Assembly: GCA_002707765.1 (NCBI GenBank)
Contig: PANV01000026.1
Coordinates: 1 to 14,193, forward strand
Source: Fidelibacterota bacterium
Lineage (GTDB): Bacteria; Fidelibacterota; Marinisomatia; SCGC-AAA003-L08; D37C17
DNA length: 14,193 nucleotides
Direction of reading: 5' to 3'
Numbering within the stretch: position 1 is the first letter of the stretch; every line of letters starts with the position of its first letter. Shown here in pieces: positions 1-7,369 of this stretch. The notes under the pieces were generated by a model. It was not told the origin of the DNA. It searched no databases and saw only the letters and a program-made list of their open reading frames with translations. Both the position numbers and the translations under genes were made by a program.

Positions 1-1669
1 AGGCGTATGTGGTGGTGACGCTGTTGTAGATGAATGCGGTGTATGTGAAGGTTCAGGTATTGCAGATGGCGCATGTGATTGTGATGGTACATTGCCAGAC
101 ACGTGCTGGGATGGTTCTTCATCATGTGAGTTATGTCCAGATGCTCCAACTAACTATCCAGATTGGGACTTAGATGCAGATGGTGTTTTAGATAACTTTA
201 ATGATTATGAAAATAACGGTTCAATAACTTCTAGGGTTTATGATACGGATAGTAATGATATTTCTTCTATGGGAGATATGATTGCAGCATTTGTAGGTTC
301 AGAACAAAGAGGCATAGGTATTGCATCTGAAGTTCCGGTATTTCTTGGAGGTGGTTATGCATTTTTAATGATGGTTTATTCAAACGAAACATCAGGAGAA
401 ACACTTAGCTTTAAATACTATAGTTCTTCAACTGATGAAGTGCTTGACCTTGCAGAAACAAAAGAGTTTGTAACTAATATGGTTGAAGGTGATGTTTCAG
501 ATCCATTTGTATTAACATTATCAGGTGGAACTGTAGAATTAACCATTAATTTTTCTTCCAACTGGAATTGGTTTTCAGTAAATGCGGTACAAGATGATAT
601 GGGAATAAATTCTGCGTTTTCTACATTACCTGCAGCTCCAGGAGATTTTATTAAGAGCCAAACTACTTCAGCAACATACTATGATGGCTTTGGCTTTTAT
701 CCTGCATTTAATATAGATGTTAAAAATATGTATTTATTAAGATTAAATGAAGGTGGAACGATGGTTTACGAAGGTATCCCAGTTGATCCAGCATCCAATC
801 CTATTTCCTTGGCAACCAACTGGAATTGGATAGGTTATATACCGCAAATTGCTTTAGGGGTAACTGAAGCAACACTTTCTTCTCCAGTTTCATCAGATGA
901 TTATATAAAGAGCCAAACAACCTCAGCAACATACTATGATGGCTTTGGATTTTATCCCTCATTTAATATGGTACCAGGTGGTGGATATATGTTAAAGTTA
1001 GCAAATTCAGGTGATTTAATTTATCCTTCAGGTAGCTTAGCATCTTATATTGATGGTGTTAATGATGATGATTCATATTATAGGCAGTATGAGTTTAATG
1101 GTAGTATTAGTGCATCTGTTGATATTGATAATATTATGATTGACCAATATGATATTCTTTATGCTTACTCCGATGATGAACTTAGAGGAAAAGTTTCACC
1201 AACAATTTTCCCGCTTACTGGAGAATTAGTATTTACGCTTATGGTTTACGGTCATAATACAGGTAATGAAGATCTTAGCTTTGAGTTTTATGATAATGAA
1301 ACAGATAAGTATTATGCTTTAAATAAAGAATTACTATTTAGTAAAGATATGATTATTGGAGATGCTTATAATACATTAAGCTTAACAAACATACCAACAA
1401 TACCTAATAATATTAGGCTATTACCAGCATATCCAAATCCATTTAATCCTGTAACAAATATTTCATTTGTTATAGAAAATGAAAGTAATATTAAGCTATC
1501 TATCTTTGATATAAGAGGTAGAGAAGTAGATGTATTAGTTAATGGATTAACAGGACAAGGAGAGCATTCAATCGTTTGGGATGCAGTAGACTATTCAAGT
1601 GGTATATATTATGTACAAATAATATCACAGCAATATGCTGAAACTCAAAAAATAATGTTGATTAAGTAG
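1..1669 (+). CDS. Secreted mosaic protein with T9SS-type C-terminal sorting domain (5' partial)
   Basis: The reading frame is open from base 2 to a TAG at 1667-1669, about 555 codons, and its start lies left of the window. The TTG at 92 is internal, because clear Cys-rich protein (DECGVC motif, then CDCDG) precedes it. Modules in order: a Cys/Asp-rich linker (to about 190); a beta-rich module (212-520) with the motifs AFVGSEQRG and MVYSNETSGE; two tandem 'NWNW...IKSQTTSATYYDGFGFYP' units (560-785 and 818-1030); a second copy of the beta-rich module (1097-1388); and a C-terminal domain (1430-1666) with YPNPFNP, FDIRGRE and SGIYYVQI. That last domain matches the Por/T9SS type A sorting domain, which is removed during export and surface attachment. 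The protein is therefore probably secreted or surface-bound; its ligand is unknown. GC content falls along the gene. The call as a secreted sorting-domain protein is firm; any binding or enzymatic role is not known. Confidence 0.9.
   Translation, partial: GVCGGDAVVDECGVCEGSGIADGACDCDGTLPDTCWDGSSSCELCPDAPTNYPDWDLDADGVLDNFNDYENNGSITSRVYDTDSNDISSMGDMIAAFVGSEQRGIGIASEVPVFLGGGYAFLMMVYSNETSGETLSFKYYSSSTDEVLDLAETKEFVTNMVEGDVSDPFVLTLSGGTVELTINFSSNWNWFSVNAVQDDMGINSAFSTLPAAPGDFIKSQTTSATYYDGFGFYPAFNIDVKNMYLLRLNEGGTMVYEGIPVDPASNPISLATNWNWIGYIPQIALGVTEATLSSPVSSDDYIKSQTTSATYYDGFGFYPSFNMVPGGGYMLKLANSGDLIYPSGSLASYIDGVNDDDSYYRQYEFNGSISASVDIDNIMIDQYDILYAYSDDELRGKVSPTIFPLTGELVFTLMVYGHNTGNEDLSFEFYDNETDKYYALNKELLFSKDMIIGDAYNTLSLTNIPTIPNNIRLLPAYPNPFNPVTNISFVIENESNIKLSIFDIRGREVDVLVNGLTGQGEHSIVWDAVDYSSGIYYVQIISQQYAETQKIMLIK
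653..969 (+). repeat. Near-identical 62-bp direct repeat inside the WNW repeat units
   Basis: Bases 653-714 and 908-969 are the same in 57 of 62 positions, with an offset of 255 bp (85 codons, in frame). Both encode KSQTTSATYYDGFGFYP followed by an A/S change and FN. Four of the five differences are silent. The surrounding unit (NWNW... to a glycine-rich Y.L+L segment) repeats at protein level but is much more diverged. This is the conserved core of a tandem beta-repeat, not a mobile element. Confidence 0.9.
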
Positions 1670-1710
1670 TTTGTTTAAATAGTTATATTTTAGTTCGTTA
1701 TATTATTTTT

Positions 1711-1717
1711 AGAAAGG
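1711..1717 (+). promoter_or_regulatory. Ribosome binding site AGAAAGG that sets a TTG start
   Basis: AGAAAGG ends 6 nt before the TTG at 1724. That TTG opens directly into a signal peptide (VYKLIYISILFVSNSLLFS), and no ATG in frame gives a comparable N-terminus. It is one of very few recognisable Shine-Dalgarno sites in the window; most genes here lack one. Confidence 0.6.
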
Positions 1718-1723
1718 TTTGAT

Positions 1724-3490
1724 TTGGTTTATAAATTGATTTATATCAGTATCCTTTTTGTATCCAATTCATTATTATTTTCTAATGATAATATTAGAGA
1801 CTGTCCTGATAATTTTGTATTAAATCCTGATTATCCTGTAAATGGACCTGAGTGCTTCCCTCAACAATTTTCATTTAATTCATCTTCAAAACAATCTTTC
1901 TATTATTTTAATTTTGTTAATATTGATGGATTGAACATACAATCAGAAGATTGGGTCGGGGCATTTTTTAATGATGTATGTATTGGGTCTAAACAATGGA
2001 ATTTAGATTTATGTAGTGGAGATGTGTGTGATATTCCAATTATGGGGAATGATGGTTCTCAGTTAACGCAGGGTTATATCAGTTCAGGACTTTATCCAAC
2101 TTTTAAAATTTATGATTATTCAGAGAATCTATATTTTGATGCAATCCCATCATCTGATGAACCATGGTATGATTTAAGTTTTGTTATAATAGATTCACTA
2201 TCATCTTTATCTTTAAATTCAGGATGTACTGATGTTCAAGCTTGTAATTATGATGAAAATGCAGATTTGAACGACGAAAGTTGCTGGTATCCAAATGAAG
2301 GTTGTAATTGTGATTTTCCACAAGGGTATATTCTTGATGATTGTGGAATGTGTAGTTTACCAATTAATTTAGAAACTTTTGATTATCATGAATTTGAATT
2401 TAATGGTTCTATTACTGCTCAAATACTAGTTAATAATCAGCAGAATGGTAATGAAAATGATATGTTGGTTAGTCTAGTTGAAAATGAGATAAGAGGCTAT
2501 GTTTATGGTTCTATTTTCCCATTGTCGGGTTTGATTCAATTTCCAATTATGATTTATAGTAATCAAACTTCAGAAGAAATAATATCTTTTAAATATTATC
2601 ATGCAGCAAGTAATCAATTTTTTTGCTTAGATGAAACTATTAATTTTTCTAACAATATGATGGTAGGTAATGGTTTTAATCCTTTTACTTTTAATATTAA
2701 TGAAGAATTTATTTTAGGATGCACAAATGAAAATGCATGTAATTTTAATTCATTAGCAAATTTTGATAATGGTAGTTGTTTATATGCTCAACAATTTTAT
2801 AATTGTGATGGATTATGTTTAAATGATTTTGATATAGATGGTATTTGTGATGAGTTAGATTTATGTAATGGGTTAAATAATATTGATGATGATGGTGATG
2901 GAATATGTAATGATATTGATGTATGTATTGGATTTGATAATATAGATGATGATAATGATGGTATATGTAATGATTATGATGTATGCTTTGGTTTTGATAA
3001 TATTGATTTAGATCAAAATGGCATATGTAATGATGAAGAAGTTTTTGGTTGTACTGATATTTATGCATGTAATTTTAATCCTGATGCAACCCAAAATTCA
3101 GAGTGCTACTATATTATAGATTGTGCAGGTGTTTGTAATGGTAATTCATTTATTGATGTCTGCGGTGAATGTGTTCAAGAAGGTACTAATCCAGGAGAAT
3201 GTTTAGACTCTGAAATAAATATTCCTCAAAGATTATTTTTATCTCAAAATTATCCTAATCCATTTAATCCAATAACAACTATTGATTACGAAATCCCTGA
3301 AAATGATATTATAAAAATAGAAATCTTTAATTTAAATGGAAGAAAAATTAAAACTATACAAAATACATTTCATCTTGCAGGTTATCATTCAAAAAGTTTT
3401 TCATCAAATGATATGAATAGTGGAATTTATTTATTAAAAATTTCATCATCAAAATTTACACATTCAAAAAAAATTACTATTCTCAAATAA
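1724..3490 (+). CDS. Secreted calcium-repeat mosaic protein with T9SS-type sorting domain
   Basis: This 588-residue exported protein starts at TTG 1724. A signal peptide covers residues 1-20. Next comes a domain at about 27-150 (WVGAFFNDVCIGSKQW, then a P.FKIYDYSE segment) that looks like a secreted beta-domain found next to such modules. It is followed by GCTD..ACN Cys module 1 (about 167-189), the ~100-residue beta-rich module also present twice in the upstream gene (about 227-326), and Cys module 2 (about 332-354). Thrombospondin-3-like repeats with a 20-residue period and DxDxDGICND-type acidic loops follow (about 368-440), then Cys module 3 (about 442-463). The C-terminal sorting domain (about 510-588; YPNPFNP, FNLNGRK, SGIYLLKI) ends in ITILK. 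The acidic loops are typical Ca2+ ligands. It is probably surface-attached through T9SS. It lies 54 bp after the previous gene on the same strand, so co-transcription is plausible. Ligand and role are unknown; adhesion is only a guess. Confidence 0.9.
   Translation: MVYKLIYISILFVSNSLLFSNDNIRDCPDNFVLNPDYPVNGPECFPQQFSFNSSSKQSFYYFNFVNIDGLNIQSEDWVGAFFNDVCIGSKQWNLDLCSGDVCDIPIMGNDGSQLTQGYISSGLYPTFKIYDYSENLYFDAIPSSDEPWYDLSFVIIDSLSSLSLNSGCTDVQACNYDENADLNDESCWYPNEGCNCDFPQGYILDDCGMCSLPINLETFDYHEFEFNGSITAQILVNNQQNGNENDMLVSLVENEIRGYVYGSIFPLSGLIQFPIMIYSNQTSEEIISFKYYHAASNQFFCLDETINFSNNMMVGNGFNPFTFNINEEFILGCTNENACNFNSLANFDNGSCLYAQQFYNCDGLCLNDFDIDGICDELDLCNGLNNIDDDGDGICNDIDVCIGFDNIDDDNDGICNDYDVCFGFDNIDLDQNGICNDEEVFGCTDIYACNFNPDATQNSECYYIIDCAGVCNGNSFIDVCGECVQEGTNPGECLDSEINIPQRLFLSQNYPNPFNPITTIDYEIPENDIIKIEIFNLNGRKIKTIQNTFHLAGYHSKSFSSNDMNSGIYLLKISSSKFTHSKKITILK
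2222..3112 (+). repeat. Three dispersed GCTD..ACN Cys modules
   Basis: The modules lie at 2222-2290, 2717-2785 and 3047-3112. Each encodes about 22-23 residues of the form GCT[DN]xxACN[YF](D/N)xxAxxxxx[SE]C(W/L/Y)Y, with three cysteines in the same places. They separate the other domains, which suggests small disulfide- or metal-stabilised spacers in an exported protein. Confidence 0.85.
2825..3043 (+). repeat. Tandem 60-nt (20-residue) thrombospondin-3-like calcium repeats
   Basis: About three and a half units of the form DxDGICNDxDVCxGFDNIDD follow one another with a strict 60-nt period. Asp/Asn residues at alternate positions plus two Cys per unit match type 3 thrombospondin repeats, which bind Ca2+. 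The DNA copies are similar but not identical, so this is a protein-level repeat rather than a satellite. Confidence 0.85.
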
Positions 3491-3531
3491 AACAGTTTAA
3501 TAATTTTATATTCTTTATATAAATTTTGATA

Positions 3532-4524
3532 ATGGATATTAAAATTCAAAACCTATCAAAGTCCTATAAAATTTTTAAAAGAAATCCAGGTCTCAAGGCA
3601 GCAATAAAATCTTTTATAAAGAGAGATTATTTTCTATTTCATGCTTTAAAAAATATTAATCTTAAAATATCAGAAGGAGAAATTTTAGGTATTCTCGGTG
3701 AAAATGGTGCAGGTAAAACAACTTTGATTAAACTAATAATTGGTTTATTACATCCCACAAATGGATCTATTTTGGTAGATAAATATAAGCCTTGGGAACG
3801 CAATCATGATTATCTAAAAAAAGTTTCTGTCGTCATGGGCCAAAAAAATCAATTATGGTGGGATATTCCTGCTTCTGAATCTTTTCTACTTAATAAACAT
3901 ATTTACAAAATAGATGATAAAAAATATAAATTGATTTTAGATGAGCTTATTGAATTGTTAGATGTTAAAGATAAAATTGATATTCAGGTTAGAAGGTTAT
4001 CACTTGGAGAAAGAATGAAAATGGAAATTATAGCATCTCTACTTCACAGTCCTTCGATTGTTTTATTAGATGAGCCGACCTTAGGTCTTGATGTTATTTC
4101 ACAGTCTAAAATAAGAGAATTTGTAAAATTCCATAATGAACAATATAATACAACTTTTGTTATAACTAGTCACTACACTAAAGATATTCAAGAAATGTGT
4201 AAAAGAGTTTTTGTACTTAATAAAGGTGAAAAAATTTATGATGGTGATTTTAAAGAATTGATAAATAATATAAATCCTAAGAGAAAATTGATCTATGAAC
4301 TCCCTAAAAATTTTGATATAAATTTAATTGCAAAAATTTCTAAATCTTTTACTTTTGAGCTAAATGAAAATATTATAACTGCAGAATTACCAGAGGACAA
4401 TTTACAAGGTTTATTAGTTGAACTTTTAGATACGACTCCTCCCGCATCTTTATTATTTGAGGATCTCCCAGTCGAGGAGACAATGCGTAGTTTTTTTGAA
4501 AATCCAAATAAATATATTAAGTGA
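3532..4524 (+). CDS. ABC transporter ATP-binding protein (COG4586-type, ABC-2 exporter)
   Basis: This is the cytoplasmic ATPase of an ABC-2 type exporter. I chose ATG 3532 (330 residues, MDIKIQNLSKSYK); a TTG 6 nt upstream is possible but adds nothing conserved. Visible motifs are Walker A GENGAGKT (56-63), Q-loop Q104 in VMGQKNQLWWD, signature LSLGE (156-160), Walker B IVLLDE (176-181), D-loop GLD (185-187) and H-loop H214. The signature is LSLGE rather than LSGGQ. All catalytic residues are present. The QLWWDIPA.ESF segment after the Q-loop and the long C-terminal extension (about 240-330) resemble the COG4586 family, whose members pair with COG4587 and COG3694 permeases, exactly the order seen here. 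The stop codon overlaps the next gene's GTG, so the genes are probably translationally coupled. The substrate is unknown. I see no clear Shine-Dalgarno site. Confidence 0.93.
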   Translation: MDIKIQNLSKSYKIFKRNPGLKAAIKSFIKRDYFLFHALKNINLKISEGEILGILGENGAGKTTLIKLIIGLLHPTNGSILVDKYKPWERNHDYLKKVSVVMGQKNQLWWDIPASESFLLNKHIYKIDDKKYKLILDELIELLDVKDKIDIQVRRLSLGERMKMEIIASLLHSPSIVLLDEPTLGLDVISQSKIREFVKFHNEQYNTTFVITSHYTKDIQEMCKRVFVLNKGEKIYDGDFKELINNINPKRKLIYELPKNFDINLIAKISKSFTFELNENIITAELPEDNLQGLLVELLDTTPPASLLFEDLPVEETMRSFFENPNKYIK

Positions 4525-5330
4525 TTTCAATAGCTATTAAGTACATATCTGTTTTAAGAATGAATTGGATACAAGCTTTAGAATACAGAGCAAATGCACT
4601 TGTTGGCGTAATTGCAATAATGTCAGGTTTATTTATCGAATATCAAATATGGAGTTTAATTTTTAAAGCCAAAGGATATGAAACTGTAAAAAATTTTGAA
4701 TTTAATGAGTTAATTGTTTTTATTTTTTTATCGATAATCATTGGTCAATTGAAATCTTCTTGGCATAGTTCAGGCGAAATGATTAGAGCAATTAGAACAG
4801 GTGAAATTAATAAATATTTAATAAGACCTGTTTCATATTTTTGGTATCATTTCATGATGTTTATAGGATTTAATTCACTGTATTACATTGTTTATACATT
4901 AATTTTAATAGGATTTGTTTTTATTTTCCCAGGAATGATTTTTAACTCATTTTCAACAGTTTTATATTTTTTACCTGCACTTTTTATATCAATATATATA
5001 TCATATTGTATCTATTTTATAATGATTTGTTTTGCTTTTTGGTTTGGTGAAGTTAGATCACTTGTTGTTTCATATAATCTTGCTATGTTAATATTATCAG
5101 GTCAATATATACCAATACGATTTTTCCCTGAAAATATTTTAAATATTATTAATTGGACTCCAATAAGATATTTAGTTGATTTTCCCGTAAGCATAGCTAC
5201 TAGTCTTCTAACAAAACAGGAAATTTATAATGGTTTTGTTTTAGCTATTTTTTGGTGTTTAGTGCTCAGTATAGTTGGTTCTTTCATTTATAAATTGGGT
5301 ATTAGAGATTATGAGGCTTATGGTTCTTAG
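4521..5330 (+). CDS. ABC-2 type permease subunit, COG4587-like
   Basis: This 269-residue integral membrane protein starts at GTG 4521, overlapping the ATPase stop by 4 nt (GTGA). It has about six hydrophobic segments; the clearest are around residues 27-48, 65-78, 112-140, 145-175, 180-195 and 238-258. The cytoplasmic stretch SGEMIRAIRTGEINKYLIRPVSYFWY is the typical ABC-2 permease loop, with a conserved G...LIRP. The motif SGQYIPIRFFP and the C-terminal YEAYGS resemble the COG4587 permeases that partner COG4586 ATPases. It should form a heterodimeric channel with the next gene product. No extracytoplasmic substrate-binding protein is encoded nearby, which fits an exporter. Family assignment is from remembered motifs, not a search. 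Confidence 0.88.
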   Translation: MISIAIKYISVLRMNWIQALEYRANALVGVIAIMSGLFIEYQIWSLIFKAKGYETVKNFEFNELIVFIFLSIIIGQLKSSWHSSGEMIRAIRTGEINKYLIRPVSYFWYHFMMFIGFNSLYYIVYTLILIGFVFIFPGMIFNSFSTVLYFLPALFISIYISYCIYFIMICFAFWFGEVRSLVVSYNLAMLILSGQYIPIRFFPENILNIINWTPIRYLVDFPVSIATSLLTKQEIYNGFVLAIFWCLVLSIVGSFIYKLGIRDYEAYGS

Positions 5331-6111
5331 ATATATTAATTTATGGACTGCTTTTTTTAAAAACAGTTTAACAAGAGATATGGAATTTAAGATGAATTTT
5401 ATAGGAGATTTATTTATTGATACAATCTTTTATGGTTCTATGTATTTTTTTTGGAGTATAATTTTTTCATATGTTGATGTTTTGGGAGATTTTAATCAAC
5501 AAGCTGTTATTATTTTTTTAATAGTGATGTATCTAACAGATACCGTTTTTGTTTTCTTTTTCGGTTCTAATACATTTACATTAAATACAATGGTTGTTAA
5601 GGGTGAACTAGATTTTGTGCTTATAAAGCCTGTTAATTCTCAATTTTTTCTTTCACTTAGATATGTTTCAAGTTATGCAATTGTATCTTTTGTTATACTT
5701 TTTTTCTTATTACTTAAACTTTTATATGATTATCATGGACAATTTTATTTTATGGATTTAATTATTTTTATTATTTCTTTCACTATGGGTATTTTAATTT
5801 TTTATTGTATTGAGTTTATTATATCTTGTTTGGTTTTTTGGTATCGAAATTTTTCAGTTGGAGGTTGGCTATCTAGCGAAATGACTAAATATTCAAGGAG
5901 ACCTGATTCAATTTATAAAGGTAAATTCAGAAGAATAGTATTTTCAGTTTTTCCAATGGCAATGATAACATCAGTTCCTGCAAGAACTCTTATTTTTGGA
6001 CCTGATATTTATTTATTAAGTACACAATTTTTAGTTACAATCGTATTTTTATGTTTAACAAGGTTAATTTGGATAAGAGGTGTAAAATTATACGAAAGTG
6101 CTTCTAGTTAA
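5311..6111 (+). CDS. ABC-2 type permease subunit, COG3694-like (ABC2_membrane_6)
   Basis: This second permease has about 266 residues from ATG 5311 and overlaps the first permease by 20 nt. ATG 5320, preceded by a close GAGG, would shorten it by three residues and is nearly as likely; the open frame further upstream is inside the first permease and is not used. Hydrophobic segments lie around residues 30-50, 60-85, 110-135, 140-170 and 225-250. The motifs LTRDMEFKMNF near the N-terminus, GELDFVLIKPVNSQFF in the cytoplasmic loop and the C-terminal KLYESASS fit COG3694 proteins. The similar loops in the two permeases (GE[IL][ND]..LI[RK]PV) indicate paralogous half-channels. It is the last gene of the exporter operon; its stop lies only 4 bp from the stop of the convergent gene. 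Confidence 0.88.
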   Translation: MRLMVLRYINLWTAFFKNSLTRDMEFKMNFIGDLFIDTIFYGSMYFFWSIIFSYVDVLGDFNQQAVIIFLIVMYLTDTVFVFFFGSNTFTLNTMVVKGELDFVLIKPVNSQFFLSLRYVSSYAIVSFVILFFLLLKLLYDYHGQFYFMDLIIFIISFTMGILIFYCIEFIISCLVFWYRNFSVGGWLSSEMTKYSRRPDSIYKGKFRRIVFSVFPMAMITSVPARTLIFGPDIYLLSTQFLVTIVFLCLTRLIWIRGVKLYESASS

Positions 6112-6115
6112 CTGT

Positions 6116-7369
6116 TTACGTTTTTCTTTTTTTCTTTTTAGCTGCAGGGAAAAGTACATTATTTAGAATTAGTCTATACCCAGGTGAATTTCTATGTAAA
6201 GAAAGATCAGTTTGCGGATCTCCAACGTAATGTTTATAATCTTCGGGATCATGCCCTCCAAAAAATGTAAAAGTACCTTTGCCTACATTCCCATGAATAT
6301 ACTTTGTTTGATCACTTGCGGGATCTTCGCCCAAAATAGTTATATAATTTTTTAAAAAATTTTTATTAAAACCAGTGGTTTGACCCATAAATCCATTAAT
6401 AACAGAAACATGATTTTGAGTTAACATAGTTGGTACTCTATCCCACTTAGCTGAAAATTCGAATAATGTAAAATAATCTTGTTCTGCACTTCTTGCATTT
6501 GGTATATGGCTTGGTGGTAAATCAATTGTGGAATATTCATATATCATGGGGTCAGTAAAAAGTTCATAATTTTCAAATGCTATTCCATTAGAGTAATTTA
6601 TTTTTGACTTATAATCAAAATCAATTGGTGTTCTATCGAATACCTCATGAGCAATATCTACATTTTGTGTAGCTAATGCTATATCAAATGAGTCTGTAGC
6701 TGAGCACATCGCGAAAAGGAATCCACCTTGATTTATAAAGTTTTTAATTAGTAGCGCTATTCTTTTTTTAAGTTTTTGTACACTTGAAAATCCGTGTTTT
6801 GCAGCATTATATTCAAAGTCACTTTTTAATTTTTTATACCATGCAGTTCTGTGATAATTTTTATAAAATTTACCATACTGTCCTGTAAAATCTTCATGAT
6901 GTAAATGAAGCCAATCATAGTTTGATAATTCACCATTTAAAACTTCATCATCAAAAATGACATCGTATTTAATTTCTGCATAAGTGAGAGCAAGTGTTAC
7001 TGCATCATCCCAAGGTTGTTTTTCTGGTGGTGAATAGACAGCAATTTTTGGAGATTTTTCAAGAAGAACTATTTCCATATTATTATTTTCAATAGTACTA
7101 TAAATCTCATTTAATTGTGAACCATTAACTGTATAATATTTCACCCCTCTTAAAATACATTCTTGTTGTATTTTTTCTTTTCCTTCGAGTAAAAATGATC
7201 CCCCTTTAAAATTAAGTAACCAATTTAAAGGGTCATTATTTTCTAGTGACCAAAATGCTATTCCGTATGCTTTAAGATGATCGGTTTGTTCTTCATCCAT
7301 AGGAATTAATATTTTTTGGGAAAAAATAATATTTAAGATTAAAATTAATATTAATTTATTTTTTTTCAT
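6116..7369 (-). CDS. Exported GATase-like protein (family often auto-named 'asparagine synthetase B')
   Basis: This 417-residue protein has an N-terminal signal sequence (MKKNKLILILILNIIFSQ) and so is exported. After it comes ILIPMDEEQTDHLKAYG, a conserved start I recall from Bacteroidota and related phyla. A possible GATase1-like fold is suggested by KIAVYSPP (about 108-115), DWLHLHHEDFTG (152-163) and a nucleophile-elbow-like GGFLFAMCSATDS with C222. The C-terminus has FTFFGGHDPEDY (367-378), PGYRLILNNVLFPAA and a basic tail KKKKRKT. It has neither the N-terminal Cys glutaminase nor the ATP-pyrophosphatase domain of true AsnB, so the asparagine synthetase name should not be used. Its ATG overlaps the TPR gene's TGA by 4 nt, with a weak GAGAGAG 8 nt upstream, so it is the last gene of the operon. 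Its reaction is unknown. Confidence 0.88.
   Translation of the reverse strand: MKKNKLILILILNIIFSQKILIPMDEEQTDHLKAYGIAFWSLENNDPLNWLLNFKGGSFLLEGKEKIQQECILRGVKYYTVNGSQLNEIYSTIENNNMEIVLLEKSPKIAVYSPPEKQPWDDAVTLALTYAEIKYDVIFDDEVLNGELSNYDWLHLHHEDFTGQYGKFYKNYHRTAWYKKLKSDFEYNAAKHGFSSVQKLKKRIALLIKNFINQGGFLFAMCSATDSFDIALATQNVDIAHEVFDRTPIDFDYKSKINYSNGIAFENYELFTDPMIYEYSTIDLPPSHIPNARSAEQDYFTLFEFSAKWDRVPTMLTQNHVSVINGFMGQTTGFNKNFLKNYITILGEDPASDQTKYIHGNVGKGTFTFFGGHDPEDYKHYVGDPQTDLSLHRNSPGYRLILNNVLFPAAKKKKRKT

Noticed and set aside
92..94. TTG as the start of the first gene
   Set aside because: The same frame is open to base 2 and encodes conserved Cys-rich sequence, and no signal peptide follows this TTG.
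2825..3043. Regular 60-nt period resembling a CRISPR array
   Set aside because: The repeats are imperfect, contiguous without unique spacers, in frame, and encode thrombospondin-3-like acidic loops; no cas gene is present.
2745..3068. 107-codon minus-strand frame rich in His and Tyr
   Set aside because: It is the antisense shadow of the Asp/Asn-rich calcium repeats (GAT/AAT codons read as ATC/ATT and CAT-like codons) inside a clearly coding plus-strand gene.
3505..3527. Perfect 7-bp inverted repeat (TTTATAT / ATATAAA, 5-nt loop) followed by four T, as a terminator after the second gene
   Set aside because: The stem is all A/T and would be very weak; such palindromes arise by chance in DNA this AT-rich.
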